From Saprospiraceae bacterium (GTDB lineage: Bacteria > Bacteroidota > Bacteroidia > Chitinophagales > Saprospiraceae): a stretch of DNA of 64,000 nt. Position 1 is the stretch's first letter. Each line of letters starts with the position of its first letter. Location of the stretch: positions 806,001 through 870,000 of the forward strand of contig JADJNF010000009.1 of the NCBI GenBank assembly GCA_016714445.1, written 5' to 3'. The translations under genes were made by a program, and so were the position numbers. Shown here in pieces: positions 26,566 through 37,486 of the stretch. Below the pieces are notes generated by a model that was not told the origin of the DNA, searched no databases, and saw only the letters and a list, made by a program, of their open reading frames with translations.

Positions 26566-27339
26566 TCAATGTATGAAACTACACTTCTTCCCTCCAAAAA
26601 CCGCTTTGAAATACGATCTGTTCATAAAGGCGATATTCTCGAGTTTGATTTCTTTCGGACATTCTGCTTCACAAGCGCCGATGTTGCTGCACATACCGAA
26701 TCCTTCCTTGTCCATCTGTGCTACCATAGATTGTGCCCGTCTGTTGGCTTCTACTTCTCCTTGCGGCAGATGACCCAGGTGAGCAATTTTTGCAGAAGTA
26801 AATAACATCGCAGAACCGTTCGGACAAGCTGCCACACACGCACCACAACCGATACACGCTGCTGCTTCAAAGGCCTGCCCTGCCCTTCCTTTTTCTATAG
26901 GAATAGCATTGCCATCCGGTGCCTGACCTGCATTGACAGAGATATATCCACCTGCCTGTATGATGCGGTCAAAAGCTGATCTGTCCACTACCAAATCTTT
27001 GACCACGGGAAATGCGCTTGCTCTATATGGTTCTACTACGATGATGTCGCCATCTTTGAAATGTCTCATATGAAGCTGACAAGTCGTTGTACCGGAATTC
27101 GGACCATGCGGCTGACCATTGATGACCAGACTACATGTGCCACAGATACCTTCCCGGCAATCATGGTCAAAAGCTACCGGTTCTTTCTTTTGGCTTACCA
27201 GATCTTCATTGAGTACGTCCAGCATTTCAAGGAATGACATATGCTCATTGGCTACTACAGGATAAGTATCAAAACTTCCTGATGCCTTATTATTTTTTTG
27301 TCTCCAGACTTTTATTTTTAAGTTCATATCTGCGCTCAT
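26566..27339 (-). CDS. sdhB: Succinate dehydrogenase iron-sulfur subunit SdhB
   Basis: A 257-residue protein that passes electrons from the flavin subunit to menaquinone. The [2Fe-2S] site is CREGICGTCSLVINGQPHGP with a later TTCQLH; the [4Fe-4S] ligands are in CIGCGACVAACPNG and the [3Fe-4S] site in CSNIGACEAECPKE. The length and residue order are those of the Bacteroidota/epsilon-type (class B-like) enzyme with a single cytochrome subunit. It is last in the order sdhC-sdhA-sdhB, 24 bases after sdhA. It is intact, unlike its two partners. Confidence 0.97.
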   Translation of the reverse strand: MSADMNLKIKVWRQKNNKASGSFDTYPVVANEHMSFLEMLDVLNEDLVSQKKEPVAFDHDCREGICGTCSLVINGQPHGPNSGTTTCQLHMRHFKDGDIIVVEPYRASAFPVVKDLVVDRSAFDRIIQAGGYISVNAGQAPDGNAIPIEKGRAGQAFEAAACIGCGACVAACPNGSAMLFTSAKIAHLGHLPQGEVEANRRAQSMVAQMDKEGFGMCSNIGACEAECPKEIKLENIAFMNRSYFKAVFGGKKCSFIH

Positions 27340-27363
27340 AATAGATATATTTATCAGGATTAT

Positions 27364-29353
27364 TTATAACTTCTTGTTTTCAATTCTACATTTTTCGAAG
27401 ATCAATGGTTCTTTGTGCAGGATCGGTTCGTTCTCGTTCCATTCCCATGCTGCTACATAAGCATATTCATTGTCTTTTCTTTGTGCTTCCCCATCTTCAG
27501 AGACTGACTCTTCACGGAAATGACCACCACACGATTCATTTCTATTTAAGGCATCTAACATCATGACTTCTCCCAATTCCATAAAGTCGGCAACTCTGAG
27601 TGCTTTTTCAAGCTCCGGATTAAACTCTTCATTGGTTCCAGGTACGAAGACATCTTTATAGAATTCTTCTCTCAAAGCCCTGATCATCTGACGGCCTTTA
27701 GTCAGTCCATTTGCGTTTCTGCCATGCCACAGAATTCCCACATGATCTTGCCCAATCGTCTGTGGAAACTTTCAACGGATTGATTCCCTTGATATTCAGC
27801 AATTTATCAATGAGTGTTTTGGTTGCTTTTTCAGCTTCCATAAACTCAGCGGAATCATTTTTTATTTTTGGTGTTGAAATTTCATTGGCTAAAAATGTAC
27901 CTATGGTATAAGGTATCACAAAATAACCGTCTGCCAGTCCTTGCATCAAAGCAGAAGCGCCAAGTCTATTTGCACCATGATCTGAGAAATTGCATTCCCC
28001 AAGCGCAAATAATCCCGGGATATTGGTCTCCAGATTATAGTCTACCCATACGCCACCCATGGTATAATGGACCGCAGGATATATTTTCATCGGCTCTTTG
28101 TATGGATTCTCCCCGGTGATCTTTTCGTACATTTCAAATAAATTGCCATACTTATCAGAAACCACTTTCTGTCCCAAAGCAACCACCTGATCATGGCTGA
28201 GATTGGTCAATCCTTGTTTATTTACTTCAGATTTTCCATATCTTTCATATGCATCAGAAAAATCAAGAAATACTGCAAGACCAGTCGGACTCACTCCATG
28301 ACCTTTGTCACACTCTACCTTAGCAGCTCGTGATGCCACATCTCTAGGCACTAAGTTACCGAAGGCAGGATATCTTCTCTCCAGAAAATAATCTCTGTCT
28401 TCTTCCTTTATATTGACCCCTTTTAATTTTCCTTGTTGGATGGCTTGTGCGTCTTCTTTTTTCCTGGGCACCCACACACGACCGTCATTACGCAGTGACT
28501 CTGACATCAGCGTCAGTTTTGACTGATATTCACCTGATACGGGGATACAGGTTGGATGTATCTGGGTGAAACAAGGATTTGCCATCAGCGCTCCTTTTTT
28601 GACCGATTTCCATGCTGCGGTTACATTGCATGTCATGGCATTGGTAGACAGATAAAACACATTGCCATATCCACCGGTAGCCAATACAACAGCGTGTGCA
28701 GCATGTCTCTCCAGTTCACCAGTCAATAGATTTCTGGCGATGATACCGCGCGCTTTACCATCCACTTTGACGAGCTCAAGCATTTCGTGACGGTTGTACA
28801 TCTGGACAGTGCCCAGCGCTATCTGACGTGAAAGTGACTGATAAGCACCTATCAGTAATTGTTGTCCGGTTTGTCCCCTTGCATAGAAGGTACGGGATAC
28901 CTGCACTCCACCGAATGATCTGTTTTCCAGTAATCCGCCATATTCACGGGCAAAAGGTACACCCTGTGCCACACACTGATCTATGATGTCCACACTACAC
29001 TCAGCCAGTCGATGTACATTTGCTTCACGTGCACGGTAGTCACCACCTTTGATCGTATCATAAAACAAACGGTAAATGCTATCTCCGTCATTGGCATAAT
29101 TTTTTGCAGCATTGATACCACCCTGTGCAGCGATACTATGCGCTCTCCTTGGACTATCGTGGAAGGTAAAACACTTTACAGCATACCCCAACTCACCCAG
29201 TGACGAAGCCGCAGCTGCACCGGCCAGTCCTGTTCCCACTACGATTACTTCCAGTTTTCTTTTATTATTGGGTGCCACTATGGGCATGGTGGATTTGTAT
29301 TTTGTCCACTTTTCAGCCAATGGTCCTGCAGGTATTTTAGAATTTAAGTTCAT
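27364..29353 (-). CDS. sdhA: Succinate dehydrogenase flavoprotein subunit SdhA, two frameshifts
   Basis: Oxidises succinate to fumarate with covalently bound FAD. The frame from 29353 contains the FAD region VVGTGLAGAAAASSLGELGY, the flavinylation site RRAHSIAAQGGINAAKN (His), the active-site region NRSFGGVQVSRTFYARGQTG and LGASALMQGLADGYF. Near the C-terminus it leaves frame at ~27773-27778; the middle frame gives ESFHRRLGKIMWEFCGMA, and after a second shift at ~27719-27724 the last frame gives RNANGLTKGRQMIRALR to the stop at 27364. Together these are a normal SdhA of ~660 residues. Two compensating-type shifts within 60 bases in a core TCA-cycle enzyme point to sequence error rather than gene loss. 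Confidence 0.93.
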
Positions 29354-29405
29354 TTTTTATATTTTTATATCTAAACGATAATGAAAATCAGAAATTGGTG
29401 GATTT

Positions 29406-30087
29406 TTACTTCATTAAAAAATGATAAATCGGAATGATGGCAAATCCAAGCGGAATAAGAATGGCATATGCCTTGCCTATCGCTTTATAGCGGGTGTATA
29501 TTTTTATGGTTGAGACCAAGCGTCTGAAATGCACTTTGAAAACCGTGCCATAGATGAAAAGCCAGCACCATCATCCCAATGACATAAGCAGCCACCAAAA
29601 TTGGTTCTTTAAAGGCCTCAGCCACTCTGAAGTACAGGTCTTTGATTTCTCCCTCTACCCCAGGATAAGTCACCATAGGCAACTGACCCAATTTCATTTT
29701 CAGCCAGAAATCTCCCATATGAATCAGAATAAATGCCAGTATCAAAGTGCCTAAAAGTGCCATATTTCTGGATGCCCAGGTGGTATTATTGTGATTTGAT
29801 ACCGCATATTTCTGACCTTTGGCTGATCTGTTGTATAAAGCCAGCATGATACCTATGAAAGCGTGCAGTAAAATAAAAAAGTAATTGCCATATCCAATGA
29901 ATTTTATCACAGGATTGGTAGTCATCAATTTTGCGTATATGTTGAATGCCATGCCGCCATCATCCTTCAACAACTGCAGATTCCCGGCCAGATGTACGAC
30001 CAGAAAAAGAATCAGAAAAATCCCTGTCAGGCTCATGAGCAACTTTTTCCCAATACTAGAACCAAAAAAGGTAAGTAACCACTTCAT
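29406..30087 (-). CDS. sdhC: Succinate dehydrogenase cytochrome b subunit SdhC, one frameshift
   Basis: The membrane anchor of the complex, binding haem and quinone, with five helices expected. The frame from 30087 covers four (LLMSLTGIFLILFLVVHLAG; NYFFILLHAFIGIML; NMALLGTLILAFILIHMGDF; PILVAAYVIGMMVLAFHLWHGF) with His residues in the right helices. It then stops after NHKNIHPL, but a one-base shift at ~29498-29506 restores YTRYKAIGKAYAILIPLGFA and the fifth helix, ending IPIYHFLMK at 29406. It is the first gene of the operon, 52 bases before sdhA. Confidence 0.92.
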
Positions 30088-30111
30088 AAAATATCATTTT
30101 TAGTAATTGTG

Positions 30112-30119
30112 CAAAACTA
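30112..30119 (-). promoter_or_regulatory. -7 promoter element (TAGTTTTG) of the sdh operon
   Basis: TAGTTTTG on the minus strand fits TAnnTTTG and lies 25 bases before the sdhC start codon. Confidence 0.5.
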
Positions 30120-30189
30120 AACATAGTAAAAGAATTTTCTGTTTTCTGTTTTGGAAAATTATTATTTAGAATAATTCTACTTATTTTCA

Positions 30190-30229
30190 GATCGGGTGAT
30201 CGGGTGATCTGTGATCTTGTGATCTGTAC
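30190..30229. repeat. Short tandem repeat (GATCGGGT/GATCTTGT units)
   Basis: Five degenerate seven-to-eight-base units beginning with GATC lie between the divergent sdh operon and the next gene. Confidence 0.75.
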
Positions 30230-30304
30230 TCTGGTTGCTTTTGATTTGCAAAATTCTACAAATTAATTATAAAACATTTACATTCGCATCACAAATTTTA
30301 GTTT

Positions 30305-30913
30305 ATGTTTGGATTAAGTAAAAAAGAAGTATTACGTAAAGAAAAATACAGATTCCTTTGCGGCGCAAATGATATGGCGTTTGTAGATAAAGACGAATTC
30401 GGTACCAAAGCCTATCTCAAACCTTTTGAACTTTTTAAAATTTCCAATGGAAAGATCAGAAATTTATGTCAAAAAAAATCACCATCTATGGATACAGAAA
30501 TCAATCTTTTTGATTATAAATATACTGTCTCCACGGGCAAAACGTATCATACCTTTGATCAGACCGTATTTTTTGTCAATTCAAAATTACTTGGCTTGCC
30601 GGAATTTCGCATGAAACCTGAAAATTTGGGACATAAAATAGCCAATTTTCTGGGGTGGGAAGATATCGACTTTGAAAAATACCCAGCCTTTTCTGACAAA
30701 TATCATCTTACCGGAGAACACGAGGATTTTATCAGACATACCTTTGATGATAATATTTTAAAGTTCTTTTCCACGACAAGTGGCTGGACCATAGAAGCTG
30801 CCAATTATTATATGATATTCTACTCATTCAATAGTCTGGTACCGGAAAATATATTGTCCGATTTTTACAGATTGGGCAATGGTGTATTTGACCTTTTTAA
30901 AGATGAAAAATAA
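30305..30913 (+). CDS. Hypothetical protein (DUF3137-like C-terminal half)
   Basis: A 202-residue soluble protein without signal peptide. The second half, PEFRMKPENLGHKIANFLGW, then DIDFEKYPAFSDKYHLTGE and IRHTFDDNILKFF, follows a pattern seen in DUF3137-type proteins (phi-P-FS-x-x-Y-x-L-x-G). Those proteins usually carry N-terminal membrane helices, which are missing here. Function unknown. The next gene begins within a few bases, so they are probably cotranscribed. Confidence 0.6.
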   Translation: MFGLSKKEVLRKEKYRFLCGANDMAFVDKDEFGTKAYLKPFELFKISNGKIRNLCQKKSPSMDTEINLFDYKYTVSTGKTYHTFDQTVFFVNSKLLGLPEFRMKPENLGHKIANFLGWEDIDFEKYPAFSDKYHLTGEHEDFIRHTFDDNILKFFSTTSGWTIEAANYYMIFYSFNSLVPENILSDFYRLGNGVFDLFKDEK

Positions 30914-30917
30914 CAAT

Positions 30918-31805
30918 ATGATTAAAAGATATATTTTTATAAGTTTCTGCTACATTTTTTGTTTTTCCTGCACTTCTAAAAAATATATTGTTGTTGAAAC
31001 TAATCCCATTCCTCCCAATACTGTTTACATAAGCAATGGACTTTATATCGACAAAAACGAAGTTTCGAATATCAATTACAGGGAGTATTTGTTTTATTTG
31101 GAACATAGGTATTCAGACAATACACTTTATAAAATGGCATTACCGGATACTCTGGTTTGGGCTTATTATGACACCTGTTTTTCAACCATGGTCTTTGATT
31201 ATTTAAGGACACCTGAATTTAATGACTATCCTGCAGTAGGGATCTCATATGAGCAAGGAATGAACTATACCAAGTGGAGAAGTGACAGGGTAATGGAAAT
31301 GTTTTTGGCAACGAAAAATATTATACAGCCAGTTCCTGAATCCAAAGATGATGAAAATTTTTCGATCCAAAAATTCTTTTCTAAGGACTACAAAAAATAT
31401 GTTAATGCAGACACCATTTCGATATATCCTGAGTATTCTTTACCTACTAAGGAAGAATGGGAAACTGCCATCTTTTTCCACGAAGAAAATGCTAAAAATT
31501 CCTCCTGCAACCTTTTAAAAAACATAAGGTACGCCAGTAATGACTGGTGTAAAGCTGGTATAAATCCAATGGATGTTGTTCATCCGGAAGAATGCCGTAC
31601 AAATATCAAACATTTGTATCATTTAAAAGGTAAAGTTTGCGAATGGATCGAAGGTGGGAAAATGTGTGCAGGTGGATCCTGGGTTAATTCTCTCAGTGAT
31701 ATTCAAAAATCGACATTTTTTTCAGCCAAAAAACCTGAAGTATGGGTTGGATTCAGAAATACCTGCAGATGGAAAAAATGGGAAAGAAAAAACTCTACCC
31801 AATAA
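30918..31805 (+). CDS. SUMF1/FGE-fold lipoprotein
   Basis: A 295-residue protein. I chose ATG 30918, after the previous stop at 30913; it opens a lipoprotein signal (FISFCYIFCFSC) with the lipobox Cys. The body has the formylglycine-generating-enzyme fold signature in order: YIDKNEVSNINYREYLFYL, YPAVGISYEQGMNYTKWRSD, LPTKEEWETAIFF, KVCEWIEGG, CAGGSWVNS and VGFRNTCRWK. True FGEs need a pair of active-site cysteines near the C-terminus; here the arrangement differs, so a non-catalytic or gliding-associated (GldK-like) role is more likely than sulfatase maturation. It would sit in the periplasm or at the outer membrane. Confidence 0.8.
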   Translation: MIKRYIFISFCYIFCFSCTSKKYIVVETNPIPPNTVYISNGLYIDKNEVSNINYREYLFYLEHRYSDNTLYKMALPDTLVWAYYDTCFSTMVFDYLRTPEFNDYPAVGISYEQGMNYTKWRSDRVMEMFLATKNIIQPVPESKDDENFSIQKFFSKDYKKYVNADTISIYPEYSLPTKEEWETAIFFHEENAKNSSCNLLKNIRYASNDWCKAGINPMDVVHPEECRTNIKHLYHLKGKVCEWIEGGKMCAGGSWVNSLSDIQKSTFFSAKKPEVWVGFRNTCRWKKWERKNSTQ

Positions 31806-32141
31806 AAACAATCTTAATTTAAGCATTGGGTAAATCGACGTATCGAGATATCTAAAAATTTAGAATAATATTCAATAACAACCTTCAACTACTTCAAAAT
31901 AATATCTCGCCATTCAGAGTTCTCTTTTGTTTCGCATCCTTAGTGTTGAGTTTGATTAGTTGCTAAAAGCGTTGATTTTAACTGCTCAGAAGCCGCGCAG
32001 GGAAGAGAAGATCATAAACATTTTTGGGTATACCGACGAGAATTTATTTTGAGTATAATAAGTTTTAGACATGGTCAAATTTGATATTTGCTTTTTAATT
32101 TACAAAACCCTTATATTTGCCTAAATTATTTATAAATAGGA
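31806..32141. other. Intergenic region, nothing recognised
   Basis: 336 AT-rich bases with no ORF, terminator or repeat that I can support. Confidence 0.4.
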
Positions 32142-32709
32142 ATGCCGGAGATAAAATATGTTTCTATCAAAGAGTATTTAAATTCAGAGCGTAACACTCC
32201 TGAAAAGAACGAATACTACAAAGGTGAGATATTTGCTATGGGAGGCACTTCACTTCCACACAATATCGTGTTTAAGAATATGTTTATTAGTTTAGGTGTT
32301 AAATTAAAAGGTAAAAATTGTCAACCATTCGGAAGTGACCTACGTATTCATATACCCAAAAATACACTTTTTTACTTACCCTGATATTTCCATCATTTGT
32401 GGCAAACCGGAAACTACTGACGATAAATTTGATACAGTCACCAATCCTTCTGTCATCATCGAAATACTTTCTGAATCAACACGTAATTATGATAAAGGAG
32501 GAAAATTTACCCTGTACAGAGAGATTGCAACTTTACAAGAGTATATATTGATTGATTCAGAATTTTTCAGGGTAGAGAAATTTAAAAGGAACGACGATGA
32601 AAGTTGGCAACTCACTGAATATAAATCACTATCGGATATATTTCATATAGATACCATAGATGAAGAATTCCTGCTACAGGATGTATATGCCGGAGTGGAG
32701 ATTACATAA
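32142..32709 (+). CDS. Uma2-family (PD-(D/E)xK) nuclease-like protein, frameshifted
   Basis: Two frames joined across the T6 run at 32368-32373 give ~188 residues, the usual Uma2 length. The first frame has YLNSERNTPEKNEYYKGEIFAMGG (family start, with the conserved Glu-x-x-x-G) and FGSDLRIHI; the second resumes as TYPDISIICG (catalytic Asp) and PSVIIEILSESTRNYDKGGK (Glu and Lys). Uma2 proteins occur in many copies in cyanobacteria and Bacteroidota and their role is unsettled. The neighbouring genes give no hint. The break at a homopolymer suggests an indel error. Confidence 0.85.
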
Positions 32710-32731
32710 ATACAAAATTTCCTATCCTTCC

Positions 32732-32758
32732 GTACAGACACGTCCGCTTTCGGACGAA
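32732..32758 (+). promoter_or_regulatory. Palindromic activator site upstream of the ABC efflux cluster
   Basis: GTACAGACACGTCC followed by GCTTTC and GGACG: perfect CGTCCG-CTTT-CGGACG at 32741-32756. The same block, GTACACACACGTCC-N6-GGAC, occurs at 56986-57009 before the second permease cluster. It lies 57 bases before the -24 GG of a sigma-54-like promoter, a typical place for an enhancer-binding protein site. Confidence 0.6.
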
Positions 32759-32808
32759 ACTCCCACCTTATCTGACTATTAATTAATTGATTGTCAATAA
32801 TATAAATA

Positions 32809-32826
32809 TTTGGCACACAGATGGTA
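32809..32826 (+). promoter_or_regulatory. Putative sigma-54 (-24/-12) promoter of the ABC efflux cluster
   Basis: TTTGGCACACAGATGGTA has the TTGGCAC -24 element exactly; ten bases after the GG comes GT instead of the usual GC, so the -12 element is imperfect. The adaptor gene starts 30 bases downstream. Confidence 0.5.
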
Positions 32827-32855
32827 CTATTTCGTGTATAATTATACATCAACAA

Positions 32856-34106
32856 ATGGATAAAGTATTACCAAAGAAGTTCTGGAACAAACAACGAATC
32901 ATATTAAGTGTTCTGGGAGCCATATTTTTCAGTTTTGTAATCTGGCAGTTTGCCTTTGCTGACAAAAGGTCCAAGCTTAATGTAGATGCCGAAAAGCTCA
33001 CAGTATCAGAAGTGATTGAAGGAAATTTTGATGAATACATCATTGTGCAAGGTGTGGTACAGCCTTTGAAGACCATCCAGCTTGATGCCATCGTAGGCGG
33101 GTATGTCACACAAAAGCTGGTGGATGGTGGCAGTATGGTAAAAGATGGAGACATCATACTCAGATTGGAAAATCAACAGCTCAAACTCAATTTCCTGCAG
33201 TCGGAAACAGAGGCAAGCAGACTCGTCAATGATTTGCAAAATACACGTCAGAGGCTTAAAGTAGAAAAGTTCAATTTACAAAAAACATTAAGTGACCTTG
33301 ATTTCCAGATGGCTCAGGCAAAAGATGTTTGGGATAGAAATGAAAAACTCAAATCTTCCAACATGGTATCTGATCTGGACTATCAAAAGTCTAAAAGAGA
33401 CTATGATCGTCTTGTAAAACAACGTCAGATAGAAATTGAATCCCAAAAATATCAGCAGGAAAATGCCGAGCTCCAAATAAAACAATTGGAAGGTACACTA
33501 GTGAGAACCCAAAAGAACGTCGATCTATGGCGACAAACACTCGAAAATCTGGTAGTAAAAGCTCCGGTGACAGGACTATTATCTTCTATCAATGTGGAAA
33601 TCGGATCCAACATCAGCCAGGGTCAGAACATAGGCCAGATTGATGACATGAATGGCTTCAAACTGCGTGCGGATATTGATGAACATTACATATCCCGAAT
33701 ATTCACCGGCTTGAAAGCAAGCTTTGAGTTTAATAGTGGCAAATACGAGATGGAAATCATCAAAGTGTATCCGGAAGTTAACAACGGTCGATTTGCTGTT
33801 GACATGACTTTTGTAAAAAATGCTCCGGATGGCATCCGTCGGGGTCAGTCATCACCAGTAAAAATAGAACTAGGGCAATCACAAAAAGCAATATTACTTC
33901 CGGTGGGAGGATTCTTTTCAGATACCGGTGGCAATTGGGTGTACGTGGTTGAAGGTGGCAGCAAAAGAGCATCAAAAAGAAAAATTTCACTTGGGCGCAA
34001 AAATCCAAATTACTACGAAGTTCTGGATGGACTGACTGTGGGAGATAAGGTTATCACCAGTTCTTACAGCAATCATGGCGACAAGGAAGTGTTGGAATTG
34101 AAATAA
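32856..34106 (+). CDS. HlyD/MacA-type periplasmic adaptor of an ABC efflux system
   Basis: A 416-residue membrane-fusion protein. I start it at ATG 32856 (MDKVLPKKFWNKQ) because the upstream in-frame extension runs over the promoter. One N-terminal helix (IILSVLGAIFFSFVIWQFAF) anchors it in the inner membrane. Residues ~45-95 and ~225-260 form the split lipoyl domain (VQGVVQPLKTIQLDAIVGGY; VKAPVTGLLSSINVEIGSNI), separated by a long coiled-coil hairpin (~residues 95-220); beta-barrel and membrane-proximal domains follow. It would bridge the following ABC transporter to an outer-membrane channel. It is the first gene of a cluster with one ATPase and five permeases. Confidence 0.93.
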   Translation: MDKVLPKKFWNKQRIILSVLGAIFFSFVIWQFAFADKRSKLNVDAEKLTVSEVIEGNFDEYIIVQGVVQPLKTIQLDAIVGGYVTQKLVDGGSMVKDGDIILRLENQQLKLNFLQSETEASRLVNDLQNTRQRLKVEKFNLQKTLSDLDFQMAQAKDVWDRNEKLKSSNMVSDLDYQKSKRDYDRLVKQRQIEIESQKYQQENAELQIKQLEGTLVRTQKNVDLWRQTLENLVVKAPVTGLLSSINVEIGSNISQGQNIGQIDDMNGFKLRADIDEHYISRIFTGLKASFEFNSGKYEMEIIKVYPEVNNGRFAVDMTFVKNAPDGIRRGQSSPVKIELGQSQKAILLPVGGFFSDTGGNWVYVVEGGSKRASKRKISLGRKNPNYYEVLDGLTVGDKVITSSYSNHGDKEVLELK

Positions 34107-34158
34107 ACCAAAAATCTAATCAGCGAATCTGCAAATAAACAAATAAGCATATAAAAAA

Positions 34159-34837
34159 ATGATCACAACACAAAATCTTCAAAAAATATTCTCAACAGAA
34201 GAAGTCGAAACCACAGCATTGAACGGTATCAATCTCGAAATCAAAGATGGTGAATTTGTAGCCATCATGGGTCCATCCGGATGCGGAAAATCCACGCTTC
34301 TCAACATTCTGGGATTACTGGACAATCCATCAGAGGGATCCTACAATTTTTATGGCACAGAAGTCGCCACCATGAGTGAGAGACAAAGAGCACAACATCG
34401 CAAAGGCAACATCGGATTTGTCTTCCAGTCTTTTAATCTCATCGACGAATTATCTGTGTTCGAAAATGTGGAACTGCCGCTTCTTTATCTCAAAACCCCT
34501 GCCGCTGAGCGCAAAATAAAAGTAGAAGCAGCACTCGAACGGATGAATATGATGCATCGTCGAAATCACTTTCCTCAGCAGTTATCCGGTGGACAACAAC
34601 AACGTGTTGCCATCGCGCGCGCTGTGGTAGCGAAGCCTAAATTGATACTAGCTGACGAGCCAACAGGAAATCTTGACTCAGCCAATGGCGAAGATGTGAT
34701 GAAACTCTTGCAGGAACTCAACAACGAAGGAACAACTATCGCCATGGTAACTCATTCCCCCATATGATGCGGGATTTTCGCACAGGATTATCAATCTATT
34801 TGATGGCAAGATCGTAACTGAAAATTTTCATGTATGA
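34159..34837 (+). CDS. MacB/LolD-type ABC transporter ATP-binding protein, frameshifted at the end
   Basis: A ~226-residue ATPase. Walker A GPSGCGKSTLLNILG, Q-loop GFVFQSFNLIDELSVFENV, signature LSGGQQQRVAIARA, Walker B LILADEPTGNLD and switch MVTHSP are all present. The annotated frame ends early at the C5 run 34757-34761; a one-base shift restores YDAGFSHRIINLFDGKIVTE, the normal end, with a stop at 34837. It powers the MacB/LolCDE-class permeases downstream; it is the only ATPase in the window, so all the permeases may depend on it. No outer-membrane partner gene is present. Confidence 0.92.
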
Positions 34838-34933
34838 AGTATTGATACTGGAACAAGGAAAATGGCACATGGAGAATGCTCCTTGCTCCTCGTTTCCATA
34901 AAAACATAATCCATCAAGTTTAAAAATTTACAA

Positions 34934-37329
34934 ATGTATACCAATAATTTAAAAATCGCTTGGCGAAACATGGCAAAAAACCCTGTTCTGGGGAGCCTAA
35001 ACATTATTGGACTGGCTATAGGATTTGCCTTTGTATTTTTGATATTAAACTACGTATGGATAGAGAATTTTGTGAATAAGGAGCTAAAAGATTTAGATAG
35101 ACAATATATCATACAAAGTCGATGGAAGGATAAAAATCAAGGTATTGATTTTACATCATTCGGCCTCTCGCCAAAGAATTGAGAGAACAGTACCCTAATT
35201 TGATAGCTAATCATTACAGATATGATGCTATTAATGCGTCTGTAAGTACTGGGGATAAACATTTTAGTGAAAGTGTGCAAATAGGCGATAGTACATTATT
35301 AAACATGTTTGGTTTTGGTCTTAAATACGGTGATGAGGCAACAGCTTTCACTGAACCATTTACAATTCTAATTTCTGAAACTAAGGCATTAAAGTATTTT
35401 GGTAGGACTGACATAGTAGGAAATACATTGCAGATAGAAAATTTTTCTGGACAAAAAAAAGATTTTAGAATAACTGGTGTTTTATCAGAATTGTCTAAAA
35501 ATTCTATAAATACTGGAATAGATGGCAAGGCTTATGATCTTTTATTAATGATATGAATTTGGACTTTTTTGGCAGAGAAATGTCTTGGGCAATTCCATAT
35601 ATAGTTAATCATATAACATTGCAACCAGATGTCAATATTGCTCATGTAGAAGATGCCATATCTAAAATTATTCAAAAAAATGTGCCGGAACAAAGCAGAA
35701 ATATGACCCCCCTATCTCACTTCATTGAATGATTATTATCTTGATTACAACGGTGGATTCATTAGAAAACTTACATGGGCTATGTCCATAATTGGAATAT
35801 TTATTTTTTGATGGCGGCCATTAATTTTATAAATATTTCGATAAGTAAGTCTGCCACCAGAATGAAAGAAATTGGATTGCGAAAAGCCTTAGGTAGTTAT
35901 AAATCGCAAATGGTACGATTGTTTTTGGCAGAATCATACCTGAATGTCATTTTTGCATTGGCGTTTTCTACTGTAGTATATTGGCTTGCAAAACCATTAT
36001 TTGAAAATATTGTAAATAATAAATTGATATCTATTATTGATTTGCCGCCTCATATTTTGTTTATAAAATTTTTAGTGGTTTTGGCCTTAGGATTTATTGG
36101 TGGCTTATACCCTGCATTTATTTTATCTTCAATGCAAGCATTTGAAACGCTCAAGGGCAAACTACCAAATATAAAGGTCAATTCAATATTTAAAAAATCT
36201 TTGATAGTTTTTCAATTCACATTGGCCATGATCGTATTGGTCGTGACGGCTGTTATCACACAACAAATTGACCTCTTTTTAAATGATAATCTTGGTTATA
36301 ATAATGATAGAATTGTAACTGTACCTGTGCCAAGAGATTGGAGCCCAGAAGGAGTTAATAAAATGATGGGGATAAGAGATCAATTTGCCAACTTATCTAA
36401 TGTAGAATCTGCAAGCTTATCTTATGAAATAATGAATGGAAATAATGGTAGCAATTCTACAATTTTTTAAATATGGAGCTGATTCTACAGACAATGTTGC
36501 AACTAAAATTTTGCGAAGCGACGAACATTTTCTTTCTACTTACCAGATACCATTAAAAGGTGGATCTAATTTTAAAGGCAGTGGCATGGATGCTAATTCA
36601 ATCATCATAAATGAATCAGTAGCTCATGCATTAGGTTACAATAATTCAAATAATGCTGTAGGCCAAAAAATAAGATTCTCTGGAGACCCAATCGTATATT
36701 CCATTCTTGGGATTTGCGCTGATTTTCATTTTGGCTCAAAACATGAGAAAATCGTCCCAATAGTTTTTTTAAATATAGAATCAAATTCAATATACCGATA
36801 TTTATCTTTTAAATTAAAAAGTGGAAGTCTTACTCAACAGATAGTAAGTTTGGAAAAAAGTTGGAATCAAATATTACCAGGTTCTCCATTTGAATACTCT
36901 TTTATGGACCAAACCTTAGCCAGCTTATACATTAAAGAAATTCAGTTAAAAAAAGCACTTACATTAGCCACATGGCTAGCTTTGATTATAGTAGTGCTAG
37001 GTATTGTTAGCATGGTCAGTATAAGCCTTCAAAACCGAGTAAGGGAAATAGGGATAAGAAAAGTATTAGGCTCTACGGCAATTCAAATTATTAACTTATT
37101 TTTAAAAGAATTCATTTCACTAATTTTATTAGCTACCTTGGTAAGTGTTCCCACAGCATATATAATCGCCCAAAACTGGCTAAACACCTATGCGTATTGT
37201 ATTGAGATCAATGCAATGCCATTTCTTTTAGCTTTCGCTACCCTTACGGTTTTATCTATGTCAATCATCGGCATCCAAACATATAAATCTGCTTCATTAA
37301 ATCCTATTCGTAGTTTAAAAGATGTATAG
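34934..37329 (+). CDS. MacB/FtsX-type ABC permease 1, at least five frameshifts
   Basis: Five open segments together make one ~795-residue permease like its neighbours. It starts MYTNNLKIAWRNMAKNPVLG with the first helix, then the periplasmic domain, and TRMKEIGLRKALGSYK in the first FtsX half; the second half ends with NRVREIGIRKVLGSTA and SLNPIRSLKD. Frame changes fall at ~35160-35170, ~35535-35550, the C6 run 35707-35712, the T run at 35803-35812 and the T6 run at 36459-36466. Four neighbouring permeases of the same size are uninterrupted. Either this copy is a pseudogene or the assembly is poor here; the concentration in homopolymers favours the second. Confidence 0.8.
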
Positions 37330-37486
37330 TTTTTATAATGCTAAACCGAATACACTCTTTGTGCACTGAATGACCAAACCTAAAATCATAAAATATAATT
37401 TAAAACAAAATGTTACAAAATAATTCTAAAACATAATGATAAGCTAACCTCCAATCCTTAATAACTAAAATCTAAAATAACAAATC

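Noticed and set aside
34850..34889. Ten-pair imperfect hairpin after the ATPase gene, considered as a terminator
   Set aside because: No T run follows and the permease genes continue on the same strand.
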